From positions 133,141,004-133,205,003 of the forward strand of contig NC_055989.1 in assembly GCF_018446385.1 (NCBI RefSeq): a DNA stretch of 64,000 nucleotides. The letters are read 5' to 3'. Source of the DNA: Zingiber officinale (taxonomy: Eukaryota > Streptophyta > Magnoliopsida > Zingiberales > Zingiberaceae). The position numbers and the translations under genes were made by a program. Under the pieces are notes generated by a model, which was given only the letters and a program-made list of their open reading frames with translations, was not told where the DNA came from and made no database searches. How positions within the stretch are numbered: the stretch's first letter is position 1; every line of letters begins with the position of its first letter. Below are positions 10,821 through 20,688 of the stretch, piece by piece.

Positions 10821-11748
10821 TCACATTAATTTAGTTATAGATTTAATGCCAAAGTAAAGTTGATCAGGAGGTAAGAGGCATACCTCACTTACCATGTCAG
10901 ATCTGAAGCTTGATTCTCCCCCTACTTCGCTGCATTCGTCTGATATCGTTCCCCCTTTATCGATGTTGGCTTTTGAGGAGCTTTGTTCTTTGTGACTAGC
11001 CATCAGTGCTAGTCTGGCGTATGCTTCCATTTCTGACTTAGATGACGAGCTTTCTTCCCAAGTGACTTTGAGATTCTTGTGTTTGTTTTGCTTGGGGCCT
11101 TTGCCTTTTGCCTTTTTGAGCTCCGGACAATCCTCCTTTATGTGTCCTTCTTTTTGACACTAGTAGCATCTAACCTTCCTTATATTTATTTAATTTGTTA
11201 TGTTCTATAATTCTTTAAATTTATTATACTTAAATATTTTTTTTTAACTTTCTTACCATATACGCTTCTTGGTCTCCTTCCAGATTTGAGTCTGACTCGG
11301 GTTCATCTTTCTTGGTGGCTCTAGTGCCAGATTCTGACTTGACTCTACTGTTGTATCTGTACATCGAGTCTCATGTAATTCTAAAGTTGAAAATAATTTT
11401 TTTAAGGTACTTACCTCTAGGTCCTTCGAAATGTAGTAGGCGTTTACAATCGAAGTCCATTCAGGGATTCTGGGAAAGGCGTTTAGTGCATAGAGTATAG
11501 AGTCCTGATTCGTTATTGTTTCACCGAGGTTGCCTAGCCTGGTGATCAACTCCTTGATCTTCGTGTGTAGTTCGGCTACCTTCTCACCTTTTTCTAGACG
11601 GATGTTCATCAGTTTGTTCCAAAGAATGTCCCGTCGTGCGAGTTTCGCTTCAGATGTTCCTTTGTGGAGTTCTAGGAACTTCTCCCAGAGGTCTTTTGCC
11701 AATGTGTAGCTTCCGATACGATTTACTTTTTGAGGCGGTAATACACTT
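10821..11748 (-). pseudogene. Gag of family B element, C-terminal part
   Basis: The minus strand encodes LAKDLWEKFLELHKGTSEAK followed by a typical copia Gag (UBN2-like) helical core. A degraded zinc knuckle lies near 11125-11170, where the second residue before the inner Cys is a TAG stop (CY-stop-CQKEGHIKEDC). An acidic Ser-rich tail ends at 10821. The open pieces 11253-11702 and 10821-11030 are in the same frame. The first ~75 codons lie at 16728-16951, on the other side of the nested gypsy element. Confidence 0.75.
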
Positions 11749-12588
11749 TGATCCGACGGTTAGAACAGGGGACCCCCATTCTCAGGGGTCAATGCCACGC
11801 GGGAGTCAAAAAGCCAAGTGGCCGATCGGAGAAGGAGGGGCCGACCTCCCGGCCGGCCGACCGGTGAATAGCCGATGGTAAAAGTCGCCCCAACAGAAGT
11901 CGAGGTTCCGACGCTCAATTGAACAGTAACGAGGGGCCGAGCGGAAGTCATGCTTGGCCGAAGATATAAGGTAACATAGTGCTAACAGTCCTTACATAGC
12001 ACCCTACCGAAATTCTCCTCAGCATATCGATGCAAGTGGTAGTCCGGACGTGATGGGGGTTCCGTCCGGCCGGCGCGTGAGATGAGGGCCGTTCGGATGG
12101 AACTCCCCGTCCAGCCGGACGGACGGACGTCCCGGCCTGTGGTGGGTATAGAAGGACAAGAACATCTTCTGACAGCTGCCAAGTCTTATGGCTAGGCCAT
12201 ACTTCAAGCCTGACAACGAGGTGTTCTATTGTCCCATCGAATACGTGCTTGGACTGTAGCAGTATGGCGTCAGGTAAGCTTTCTGACAGACACATACCGA
12301 GGTATGGGCTGCGGACACGTATGCGCCTCGGTGGACGTGCAGGGGCTCTCTCACCACTCTATATAAAGAGCCTCATACTTCGCCGGAGGTACGCGTGGGA
12401 CAACTTTGGAGCCATTGTTTTCACTACTACCTGACTTGAGCGTCGGAGGGTTGCCGCCGGGAACCCCTTCCCAGCCCGACTTCTGTGCAGGTTTGCCGGA
12501 GGTTTGTGCAACCAGTCGAAGATCCACGTCAGCAGCCGGGGAGCGCCACGTGCCCAGCGTCCATTGATTCAACATTCGGACATGATCA
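11749..12588 (+). repeat. 5' LTR of gypsy element (840 bp)
   Basis: The LTR starts TGATCCGACGG and ends ACATGATCA. A TATA box (TATATAAA) lies at 12360-12367. GC-rich near-palindromes built on CCGTCCGG/CCGGACGG cluster at 12055-12135. Confidence 0.92.
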
Positions 12589-12590
12589 AT

Positions 12591-12610
12591 TTGGCGCCGT
12601 CTGTGGGAAC
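12591..12610 (+). other. Primer-binding site of gypsy element
   Basis: TTGGCGCCGTCTGTGGGAAC begins two bases after the LTR end. This sequence type is the usual PBS of Tat-type plant gypsy elements. Confidence 0.85.
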
Positions 12611-12660
12611 GCTCCTGCATCCGAACGGAAACAATAGACGAGACTGGACGACAACACACG

Positions 12661-14400
12661 GTGACGCTTTCCTCGGAGGAACTCGACGCTCTGATCGAGT
12701 TGAGGGCCGCCAAGCTTGTGGAGCAAAAGCAGAAAGTAGCAGCCGAGCGGCCGGAGCAGCAAGCAACGTCCGCATCTGGTGGCCGAGCAGAAGCACCGCA
12801 GGCCACCGTTGCATTTCATCGGGCCCTATTCCACACCCCCGAAGCTGCAGCAACCAATAGAGATCGGGGATCTTCTTCGGATGAAATGCCTAGGAAAGAT
12901 AGAAAAGGAAAAGCCCCTCAAGCGGACTCATCGCCCGAGCGGATTAATCGCCAATTTTCAGAGACTATTCTACGAGACCCTCTGCCCAAGCACTACATGC
13001 CTCCGACGATCGGCGAATACAATGGAACCACTGATCCGGATGATCATTTGGGCAAGTTTGATAACACGACAACCCTGCATCAATACACAGATGGGGTGAA
13101 ATGTCGGGTTTTCCTTACCACCCTCTCTGGGTTGGCTCAACGGTGGTTTCGAAGATTGCCAGACGGATCCATCTCAAGCTTCAAAGACTTCCGAACGGCC
13201 TTCCTCCACCATTTTGCGAGCAGTCGGCGCTACCAGAAAATGAGCGTGAGCCTGTTCGCCTTCAAACAAGAAGCCCGTGAATCGCTCTGAGCTTACATCC
13301 AGCGGTTCAACAAAGTGGCCATGGACATTCCAACGGCCACCTCGGAGACCATGATGAATGCCTTCACACAAGGCCTCGTGGATGGGGATTTCTTCCGATC
13401 GCTCATTCGGAAGCTGCCCCGAGACTACGATCACATGCTACACCGGACCAACGAATACATCAACGTGGAAGAAGCGCAAGCGGCCCGGAAAAAAGAAACT
13501 CCAGCCGAGCGGGCTCCCCCTGCTGAACGGAAGCCGCACGCTGCTCATCAACCACCCAGAGGACCGCGGGCCGAAACAATTCGTGCTCATCCAAGACCTC
13601 ATGCTCAAGAAGTATCAGCCGAGCGGCCCAGGACAAAGAAGAGATGGACTCCGATGTTCTGCTCCTTTCACCGGACGGACACACATAACACCAGGGATTG
13701 CCGTAGTCTTCCACTAATCGCCCACCCCATTCCCAGAGGTGGCGGGCGTCGGTCGCCATCAGCCGACAGACGACAGAGGCCTCGCGAAGCCGAACGGACA
13801 GTAGCTGACCGGCAACAACAACGGACTCCCGAGCGGCATCGCTCTCCGAGACGGGAGAATCTCCGGATGTCTAGGGAACGTCCCCGTTCGTCCGCTCGAG
13901 AAGAAGAAAATAGAAGCAATGCTTCCCGAGGCGAGATCAACATCATAGCAGGCGGACCGACCGGAGGGGACTCTAACCGAGCAAGGAAGGCGAACGTCTG
14001 GCAGCTCCAAATCCATGCAGTCGGCTGCAGCCAAGAGCGAGCGGGCGGACCCGAAATCAGTTTCGGGCCTGGGGACTTGGAAGGAGTTGAAGTACCCCAC
14101 GACGACGCTCTCCTCATCAAAGCGGTAATAGCCAATTACACTATTCACCGCGTATTTGTTGACACAGGAAGCTCAGTCAACATCATATTCAAGAAGACGT
14201 TCGATCAACTACAAATTGATCAAGCCGAGCTGCTACCCATGACAACCCCTCTATACGGGTTTACGGGTAACGAAGTTCAGCCGGTCGGACAGATCCGGCT
14301 GGCTATCTCGCTGGGAGAAGAGCCGCTCAGAAGGACGAGGACAGCAAACATCGTGGTGGTCGACTCTCCCTCGTCCTATAACGTCATTTTGGGACAACTT
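12661..14400 (+). pseudogene. Gypsy gag-protease, internally stopped and 3'-truncated
   Basis: The frame opens at 12661 with GTG where an ATG would be expected just after the PBS leader. The Retrotrans_gag domain runs from PPTIGEYNGTTDPDDH through WFRRLPDGSISSFKDFRTAF. A single TGA at 13288-13290 interrupts it before AYIQRFN, and the same frame then continues. A CxFHRTDTHNTRDC knuckle-like motif lies near 13665-13700, and the retropepsin motif VFVDTGSSVNIIF near 14150-14185. The protease ends in YNVILG, where the sequence jumps into LTR sequence at 14391. The TGA is a likely C-to-T change in a CpG context. No active polyprotein can be made. Confidence 0.88.
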
Positions 14401-14582
14401 TGGAGCCACTGTTTTCACTACTATCTTACCTGACTTGAGCGTCGGAGGGTCGCCGCCGGGAACACCTTACCGGCCCTACTTCTGTGCAGGTTTACCGGAG
14501 GTTTGCGCAACCAGTCGAAGATCCACGTCAGCAGCCGGGGAGCGCCACGTGCCCAGCGTCCATTGATTCAGCATTTGGACAG
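14391..14582 (+). repeat. Internal fragment of gypsy LTR 3' end joined to protease
   Basis: Bases 14391-14582 match the last ~190 bp of the same element's LTR (compare 16528-16718). The join to the protease gene falls in the string GGGACAACTTTGG, which occurs in the LTR. This marks a recombination that removed RT to integrase. Confidence 0.9.
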
Positions 14583-15457
14583 AGTGATGGCGTTTACCTC
14601 GATCCGGGGTGTCTTCCGAGCGGAATTGGCTTCTGCTCGGACCATCTCGACGTAGCATCGCTGAGCTGCTAGTTGATCTCCCTGTACTTCACCCACTTTA
14701 TCCTCCACGGGGAATTTGATCTTCTGATAGAAAGTGGAAACGGCCGCTCGAGGAGACGCATAAAAAAGAAATGCTCCTTCCAATGCTTATTGGAGCTCGG
14801 CATGTTGGTAAATAAAACGAAACCTGACCTAGATTGAAATATGAAGGTCCCCCACTCGGATTGTTTTGGGTAGAAGAAATAGTGGAAGATTTAGGGGTCC
14901 AAGGGGATATCGTTCAATTTGAAAAGGACTATCACCCCGCTCAGCAACCTAATCGAGTTCGGGACTAATTGGCCGAGCGGGAGGCGAAAGTGGTTGCATA
15001 TTTTGACGATGAACGGATGTGGAGGAAAGCGCAGCCCGACCAAAAATTGATCACGGAAGAAGCAAATGGTGCCGGGCGGCGGATCATTAGGCCAATCGGA
15101 AGGAGTGGCTACAACTATTTCGTGGTCGGCCGGAATTTCATACGTCCGAATGAGACGCAATGCGTCTTCTTCATCGAATCGGCTCTCCATAGTCGCATAC
15201 CAGAGACTAGGAGCGCCGACTGTAGGCGTAGAAGTACTCGCCATGGCCGAAACAGAAGAGATATTGACAGAAAAACTAAAGGAAAATGCCAACAGAATGA
15301 AAAGGAAAGCAATACAGGATATGGGGAGCTGAAAAGGAAGGCTTACGGGTGCTAGAAAGATCAAGGAAAGGAAGAAGATGGCGAGCGCACCAAACATGCA
15401 GGGAATGAGGATCGTCGGAGCAGAGAGAGCAGCGTGAGGGCGAAGTCGATGAAACAA
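14568..15457 (-). pseudogene. Antisense ORF of Tat-type gypsy element (transposase_28-like domain), broken
   Basis: The minus strand, opposite to gag, encodes a protein whose likely start is the ATG at 15244 (MASTSTPTVGAPSLW). The upstream 71 codons are hydrophobic and may be untranslated. The body contains WPNDPPPGTICFFRDQFLVG and LRFPPHPFIVKICNHFRLP, which resemble the domain named putative gypsy-type transposon (Transposase_28). A TAA at about 14890 and a later frameshift interrupt it, and the frame recovers to 14568. Antisense ORFs between pol and the 3' LTR are known in Tat/Ogre-type elements; their function is unknown. Confidence 0.7.
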
Positions 15458-15877
15458 GAAGGCGGCGGAGAGAAGTGGCCGCGAGATTTATAACGTTAGC
15501 GTCGAACGGACGTGGCCGTCCGATTCAGGTCACGAAGAACGAGGTCATCATCCAGCCATTCATTTCAAACGGCTGCTGTCTCATCGGAGGTAACGCCACC
15601 GCCATACGCTGACAAGAGCAGGGCCACCACGTGTCAGCAAGACACAGGTCGCATTTAATGAGCGCACCTTACCGTGCGCAGCGCACGTGATTGGCAGTAA
15701 GGGAAAGGATTTGATAAGAATTTCAAGGGAATACAAGGCACGAGCAAGACACCGCCGACCGGATGTGCATCTCTATGCCTAGCCGAGCGGATTAGTATAG
15801 CGGTCGTTATCCAGTCAGATCGGCAGTCCAGTCAGTCGGACTTCGCCTCCCTCGACTAGACTTGAGGGGGAGGCAAG

Positions 15878-16722
15878 TGATCCGGCGGTTAGAACAGGGG
15901 ACCCCCATTCTGAGGGGTCAATGCCACGCGGGAGTCAAAAAGCCAGGTGGCCGATCGGAGAAGGAGGGGCCGACCTCCCGGCCGACCGACCGATGAATAG
16001 CCCATGGTAAAAGTCGCCCCGACAGAAGTCGGGGTTCCGACGCTCAATTGAATAGTAACGAGGGGCTGAGCGGAAGTCATGCTTGGCCAAAGATATAAGA
16101 TAACATAGTGCTAACAGTCCTTACATAGCACCCTACCGAAATTCTCCCCAGCATATCGATGCAAGTGGTAGTCCGGACGTGATGGGGGTTCCGTCCGGCC
16201 GGCGCGTGAGATGAGAGCCGTCCGGACGGAACTCCCCGTCCAACCGGACGGACGGACGTCCTGGCCTGTGGTGGGTATAGAAGGACAAGAACATCTTCTG
16301 ACAGCTGTCAAGTCTTATGGCTAGGCCATACTTCAAGTCTGACAACGAGGTGTTCTGTTGTCCCATCGAAGACGTGCTTGGACTGTAGCAGTATGGCGTC
16401 AGGTAAGCTTTCTGACAGACACATACCGAGGTATGGGCTGCGGACACGTATGCGCCTTGGTGGACGTGCAAGAGCTCTCTCACCACTCTATATAAAGAGC
16501 CTCATACTTCGCCGGAGGTACGCGTGGGACAACTTTGGAGCCACTGTTTTCACTACTATCTTACCTGACTTGAGCGTCGGAGGGTCGCCGCCGGGAACCC
16601 CTTCCCGGCCCGACTTCTGTGCAGGTTTGCCGGAGGTTTGTGCAACCAGTCGAAGATCCACGTCAGCAGCCGGGGAGCGCCACGTGCCCAGCGTCCATTG
16701 ATTCAACATTCGGACAGGATCA
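15878..16722 (+). repeat. 3' LTR of gypsy element (845 bp)
   Basis: It is nearly identical to 11749-12588. It starts TGATCCGGCGG, ends ACAGGATCA, and is followed by the TSD CACTT. Confidence 0.92.
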
Positions 16723-16727
16723 CACTT

Positions 16728-16951
16728 AAAAGGTGATATTCTACTATGTTGTTGGCTACGAAATTGCTTTGTTCCTTTTTCATCCAGAGGTACTTTTCTT
16801 TCTCTATGCCTTGTTGATCTTTTGGAACTGCAAAATCATACTTAATTATTAATAGAATTTCAAAGTCAATTTTTAAGAATACCTCCATTCGGTGTTTTCA
16901 ATGTGCGAACTCCCCCTCAAACTTTGGTGGGATGAGGCTTGGTCCAACCAT
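16728..16951 (-). pseudogene. Gag of family B element, N-terminal part
   Basis: The minus strand from the ATG at 16951-16949 encodes MVGPSLIPPKFEGEF, a stop where a Trp would be expected, then KHRMEVFLKIDFE and YDFAVPKDQQG. This is the start of a copia Gag with the typical F-x-x-W-K-x-x-M-E-x-F-L pattern. It is separated from its continuation (11748) by the gypsy insertion. Confidence 0.75.
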
Positions 16952-16994
16952 TGATTTTGCTTTGGTTGGTAGTTAGTCCTTCTGAAGCATCCTC

Positions 16995-17006
16995 GCTCTA
17001 ATACCA
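16995..17006 (-). other. Primer-binding site of family B element
   Basis: The minus strand reads TGGTATTAGAGC, two bases inside the LTR end at 17009. It is an initiator tRNA-Met type PBS with one C-to-T change. Confidence 0.88.
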
Positions 17007-17008
17007 CT

Positions 17009-17910
17009 TGTTAGGACTCGTGCGATCGACAAGAAGGGAGAGGTGAATTACCTGTAAATTACAAATGAGCCTTTCTCAATCTTTCAAACAAGATTAGAAA
17101 AACAATTAACTTAAAGTAGTTTAACAACTAATAAAATAAAGAGGTATAGAAAGTTACTTGGTTATAATCTAGGTGGTTGTTAATCCAAAGTAAAATAAAG
17201 CACTAAAAGATCTCTTTCAGTGAAGGCGGAGAAGCCTCTTACACTCGTTGAACGCTTAGAAAGTTACTAGAAAATGAATACTTGAGTTGTTGTCTATTTC
17301 TTAGGTTCAGGGGTCTTTTTATAGCCCTTGAAAAATCTTATCCAAGACTGGAAGCCATCTCCAATAAGGTGAAAGGCGCCTCCAGCAAGGCAAGCGAAAA
17401 TAAAGTTTTATCTTCGCCAACGATTATATTTTGCCTAGTCTAAGGCACCTTCAAACGGTTGAAGGCGCATTCCATGGGTAGTTAAAGGCGTCTTCCCACA
17501 GAAAGATACGGAGGTGCTTTCAGCCACATTAAGGGCGCTTCTAGTAGCTCCGCAGTTCCCCCTTTGGCTCTTCCACTACTCCGATCGCTTGGGTGATTTC
17601 GTACATCTGGAATTGGGCTCACCCGAACCCATCTTCTCTCCTTCTCCTCGAGCAGGTTTCCTTCCCGGCTTCTTGTCCCTCGAACGTCGCTCACGTCCTT
17701 CTCAGCTACTAGTGTACTCTTTCGCATCACCTCATCCCTCGGATGCATCGAGCCCGTTGGCTCTCTCCCGTGCCGTCCTTTTCGCTAGACGCGTCTTTCG
17801 CTCGATTTTTTGTGTTCTTAAGCTCCTGCACACTTAGATATAAGGATCAAATACAACATGACCTAACTGAACTTGGTTGACTATATCAAAACTATCTTAG
17901 AGTTCTAACA
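17009..17910 (-). repeat. 5' LTR of family B element (902 bp)
   Basis: On the minus strand it starts TGTTAGAACTC at 17910 and ends GAGTCCTAACA at 17009. It aligns throughout with 8981-9902 but with many substitutions, which indicates an old insertion. Confidence 0.9.
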
Positions 17911-19310
17911 AATAACTCATTAGTTGATACATTATCTAGACTACTGCATTAACTATATGTGATTAACTTTGGTGACTCCTGATAGGATTATGTACAGACC
18001 AAGAAAGGTTTGTACTTTCTCTACCAAAACTATGCGGTTTGGTAACCAAGACTTGCAATTATTTACACAACCTGAGGATTAATTTCATTTCATTGCAAGA
18101 GATAAACTAGACCAAACTGTCTCCTTGACAATATTTGGCATATTCTCACTTTACCTAGAAGCTTCAGATACAAAATTACTACCATTAATTCGGTTTCCAA
18201 CTATTTCCTTACTACTATACAAAAACCAGCAAGAAAGAAGTTCTCTTGTTACATGGTTTTCTCAGGTCCAGCGGTCTACTCTACTTTGGAAGAAATTAAC
18301 TTGGCTATACAAGACTTGGAACGTCCCTACTTTAAGGGTTTTTACTCTTTGGAAGAAGCTTTTACAGCTGCCAGGGTTCAACTTGGTCCACACTTCTTTA
18401 TCAGTTCCTTACTTAAAGTAATTCCATTACAAGCTACTAGCTCAGACACTCACACTCTACCAATTTATACTCAAATATTAGGAAGTGAGCTCGAAGACAG
18501 TTCTGCTCACACATCAAAAGGTGCTATAAAAATCCATAGTCCTGACTATTTGACTTTAGCCCAACTCAAAGAAAAAATAAGGCTACAGCCTTACAAAGGC
18601 CTTTGAAACTCGTTTAGTAGGTTTTCTAAACACTATTCCTGAAGATATTACCACATATGTATGAAGTTTGGCTGAAAGCTTTTTACAAAACTCCTCCTAA
18701 AGGTATGATAATAGTTTATGAGGCTGAGTTCAACTCCAAACTCAAATGCCAAAAGAAAGACCCACCTTGTATTGGCTCTGACAAATATGATTGTCAATGC
18801 CAATTTATTTACTCTTTTCACAGAGCCAATGTGGATTATGAAACTTACACAAACACTGCCTACAAAGGTGGATTATTACTTCTTTTACTTTACTAGACTA
18901 TAGTCTCCTGCATAAATTATAGATCCATGATCCCGATTCAGTTAAAGACTTTCCCAAGAAATTGGACATTGCTATTTCTACAGCATTAGAAGAAGAAGAC
19001 ACATTTGTGATATGCACATTTAATAGTACTCCACCTGAATGGCTGGAACTGAAAATCGAACCCGCTCGATATCTAGCCAAAATTGACGTTAATGAGGTTG
19101 GTGGTTACCAAGAAGAACTAGAAGACTACTCGTCCGACCCAAACTTTGATTGGGAAGCTCTTCCCTCTTTTATTGATCAACTCAAATATTGGCGTGCCTC
19201 TGTGAACACATTGGGACTAGGACAAAATTGAAGACTCAGATACTTATTTTCTTATAGGAGAATCTTTCACAAAGAAAATTTACTGGGCAAAGGAAATGGG
19301 TACTAGATTC
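17911..19310 (+). pseudogene. Pararetrovirus RNase H end and viroplasmin-like protein (degraded)
   Basis: The first bases continue the RNase H frame from 8980 (SLVDTLSRL). An open piece at 18253-18606 holds YSTLEEINLAIQDLERPYF and GFYSLEEAFTAARVQLG. This resembles the viroplasmin (Cauli_VI) RNase H-like fold of caulimovirus inclusion-body proteins. Further pieces of the same reading (18962-19231, acidic, with SSDPNFDWEALPSFIDQLKYW) continue to 19310. The reading is cut there by family C and resumes in the same frame at 25864, once one copy of the TSD is discounted. Stops and a frameshift interrupt 18606-18960. The domain call rests on the short repeated aromatic/Leu pattern, so it is moderate. 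Confidence 0.68.
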
Positions 19311-19417
19311 TGTTGGTGCGGTTAGCACTAACGATTTAACCCAGGTTTTGATGAATGACAAATCAGGTTAAGTTAGTCTGTTGTTGTCTAACACTCTGAT
19401 CAAGTGTGCAGGAGAAG

Positions 19418-19617
19418 CCCAGACAGGTCGACGGGCTGACCGGATGTCTGGCACGAAGCCCAGCTAGGTCGACGGGCTGACCGGATAGCTGGCGAGAAGT
19501 CCAAGCGGGTCGACGGGCTGACCGGACGCTTGGCGAGAAGTCCAGCTAGGTCGACGGGCTGACCGGATAGCTGGCAAGAAGTCCAGACGGGTCGAAGGGC
19601 TGACCGAACGTCTGGCA
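19418..19617. repeat. Five-unit covarying hairpin array in family C LTR
   Basis: The five units are each about 33 nt. Outer 7-nt stems are CCAGACA/TGTCTGG, CCAGCTA/TAGCTGG, CCAAGCG/CGCTTGG, CCAGCTA/TAGCTGG and CCAGACG/CGTCTGG. All pair perfectly around a constant core GGTCGA-CGGGC-TGACC. The spacer between units is about 8 nt. Confidence 0.93.
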
Positions 19618-20024
19618 GGTAAGTGAGGTAAGTCACTGGAGGGGAGTGACTGCGAGGACGCGTTCCCAGGAAGGGAACATTAGGCGTCGATCCGGCTTAG
19701 ATCCATTTCGGATGTCTAAGTCGAGATCGTGACTAGATTCCGGTCTCGGAAAGACAGAATCTAAGTCATACTATTTGTGCTAATTCATACTATTATAAAA
19801 TGTGCTAACAATCTATGTTGCAGGATATATATTGCCTCGGACTAACTTTGTTTTGCAGGAAAAGAGAGTTTTCTGGAACAATGTGGTCCGGGCGCCCGGA
19901 GGGGATCCGGGCGCCCGGAAGGCAAATTATATCCAGCCAAGTCGTCGCCACGTGGAGCATCTCGGTTTGAGCAGCTACGTCACATTCCAGGCGCCCGGAA
20001 GGAATCCAGGCGCCCGGAGCAACA

Positions 20025-20031
20025 TATAAAA
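20025..20031 (+). promoter_or_regulatory. TATA box of family C LTR
   Basis: TATAAAA lies 360 bp before the LTR end, directly downstream of two GGCGCCC palindrome half-pairs. The equivalent box in the 3' LTR is near 25493-25499. Confidence 0.7.
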
Positions 20032-20392
20032 GAAGCCCCAGGCAGGAGCTTCAGAATCAATAATCAATCTAAGAACTCAGAATCCAAGATCTGCTGCTCT
20101 GTGCTCTTACGACGCCACGAAAAGCTCTCTGACTCAGTGCTGGTTTTGTTTTAATTCTATTGTCGGTATTTTCTTTATCTGTCAATTCTTGTACTTAACT
20201 CTGTAATATTCGAATTGATAGTGATTGCCCAACGAAAGTGGTCAAGGACCACGGGCCTTCGAGTAGGAGTCGTCACAGGCTCCGAACGAAGTAAAAACAA
20301 TTGTGTTCATTTACTTTTCCGCTGCGTATTTTTACTCAACTTTTCGAATCGATATTCACCCCCCCCTTTATCGAATCTAACGGTCCTACAAG

Positions 20393-20404
20393 TGGTATCA
20401 GAGC
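20393..20404 (+). other. Primer-binding site of family C
   Basis: TGGTATCAGAGC lies two bases after the 5' LTR. It is an initiator tRNA-Met type PBS. Confidence 0.92.
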
Positions 20405-20688
20405 AGGTACCGCTCTGATTTGGTGTAACCACCAATCAAGCAAAGGGGGGTCGTTTTAAAGAAAAACATTAGATATTGTTTGTCTTTTAAATACATCGTC
20501 ATCTTTTCACCATTGTTTAGTATTTAAAAAATATTACATTTTCAATATTTTGAAATAATATTTTTTAAAATATTTTATTAATATTTTATTATTTTTTCCG
20601 AAAATAGTGAAATATTATTTTTTTTAGCACTGCTAATCCAAGACCAAGTCTTGGGATCTTTTGTTTGTTTCTCTGTGTGCAAGAAATT

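Larger units (their letters stand above)
11749..16722 (+). mobile_element. Ty3/gypsy element (Tat-like) nested in family B, TSD CACTT
   Basis: The LTRs are 11749-12588 and 15878-16722, both TGATCC...GGATCA-like, with CACTT at 11744-11748 and 16723-16727. The order is 5' LTR, PBS, gag, protease, an LTR-derived fragment (14391-14582), an antisense ORF, polypurine tract (GAGGGGGAGGCAAG before 15878), 3' LTR. RT, RNase H and integrase are missing, so it depends on helpers. The gag type, PBS and antisense ORF point to the Tat group; the exact lineage is inference. Its insertion split family B gag. Confidence 0.92.
8981..17910 (-). mobile_element. Gag-only LTR element, family B, TSD AATAA, with gypsy element nested inside
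   Basis: The LTRs are 8981-9902 and 17009-17910. Direct repeats of AATAA lie at 8976-8980 and 17911-17915. The minus-strand order is 5' LTR, PBS, gag, non-coding tail, polypurine tract (AAAAAGGAGAGAT just inside 9903), 3' LTR. Without the nested gypsy element the length is about 3.95 kb. No protease, integrase or RT is present, so it is non-autonomous and fits the class of terminal-repeat elements carrying only gag. It interrupts the RNase H end of the viral sequence. Confidence 0.9.
19311..20390 (+). repeat. 5' LTR of family C (1080 bp)
   Basis: It runs from TGTTGGTGCGG to CGGTCCTACA. It contains a five-unit hairpin array (19418-19617), paired GGGCGCCC palindromes (19888-19920 and 19987-20018), and a TATA box at 20025-20031. 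A C-rich run lies near the 3' end. Confidence 0.93.

Noticed and set aside
11948-12860. Many overlapping frames of 60-150 codons
   Set aside because: They are chance frames in the GC-rich gypsy LTR and leader. The only real product here is the gag frame from 12661.
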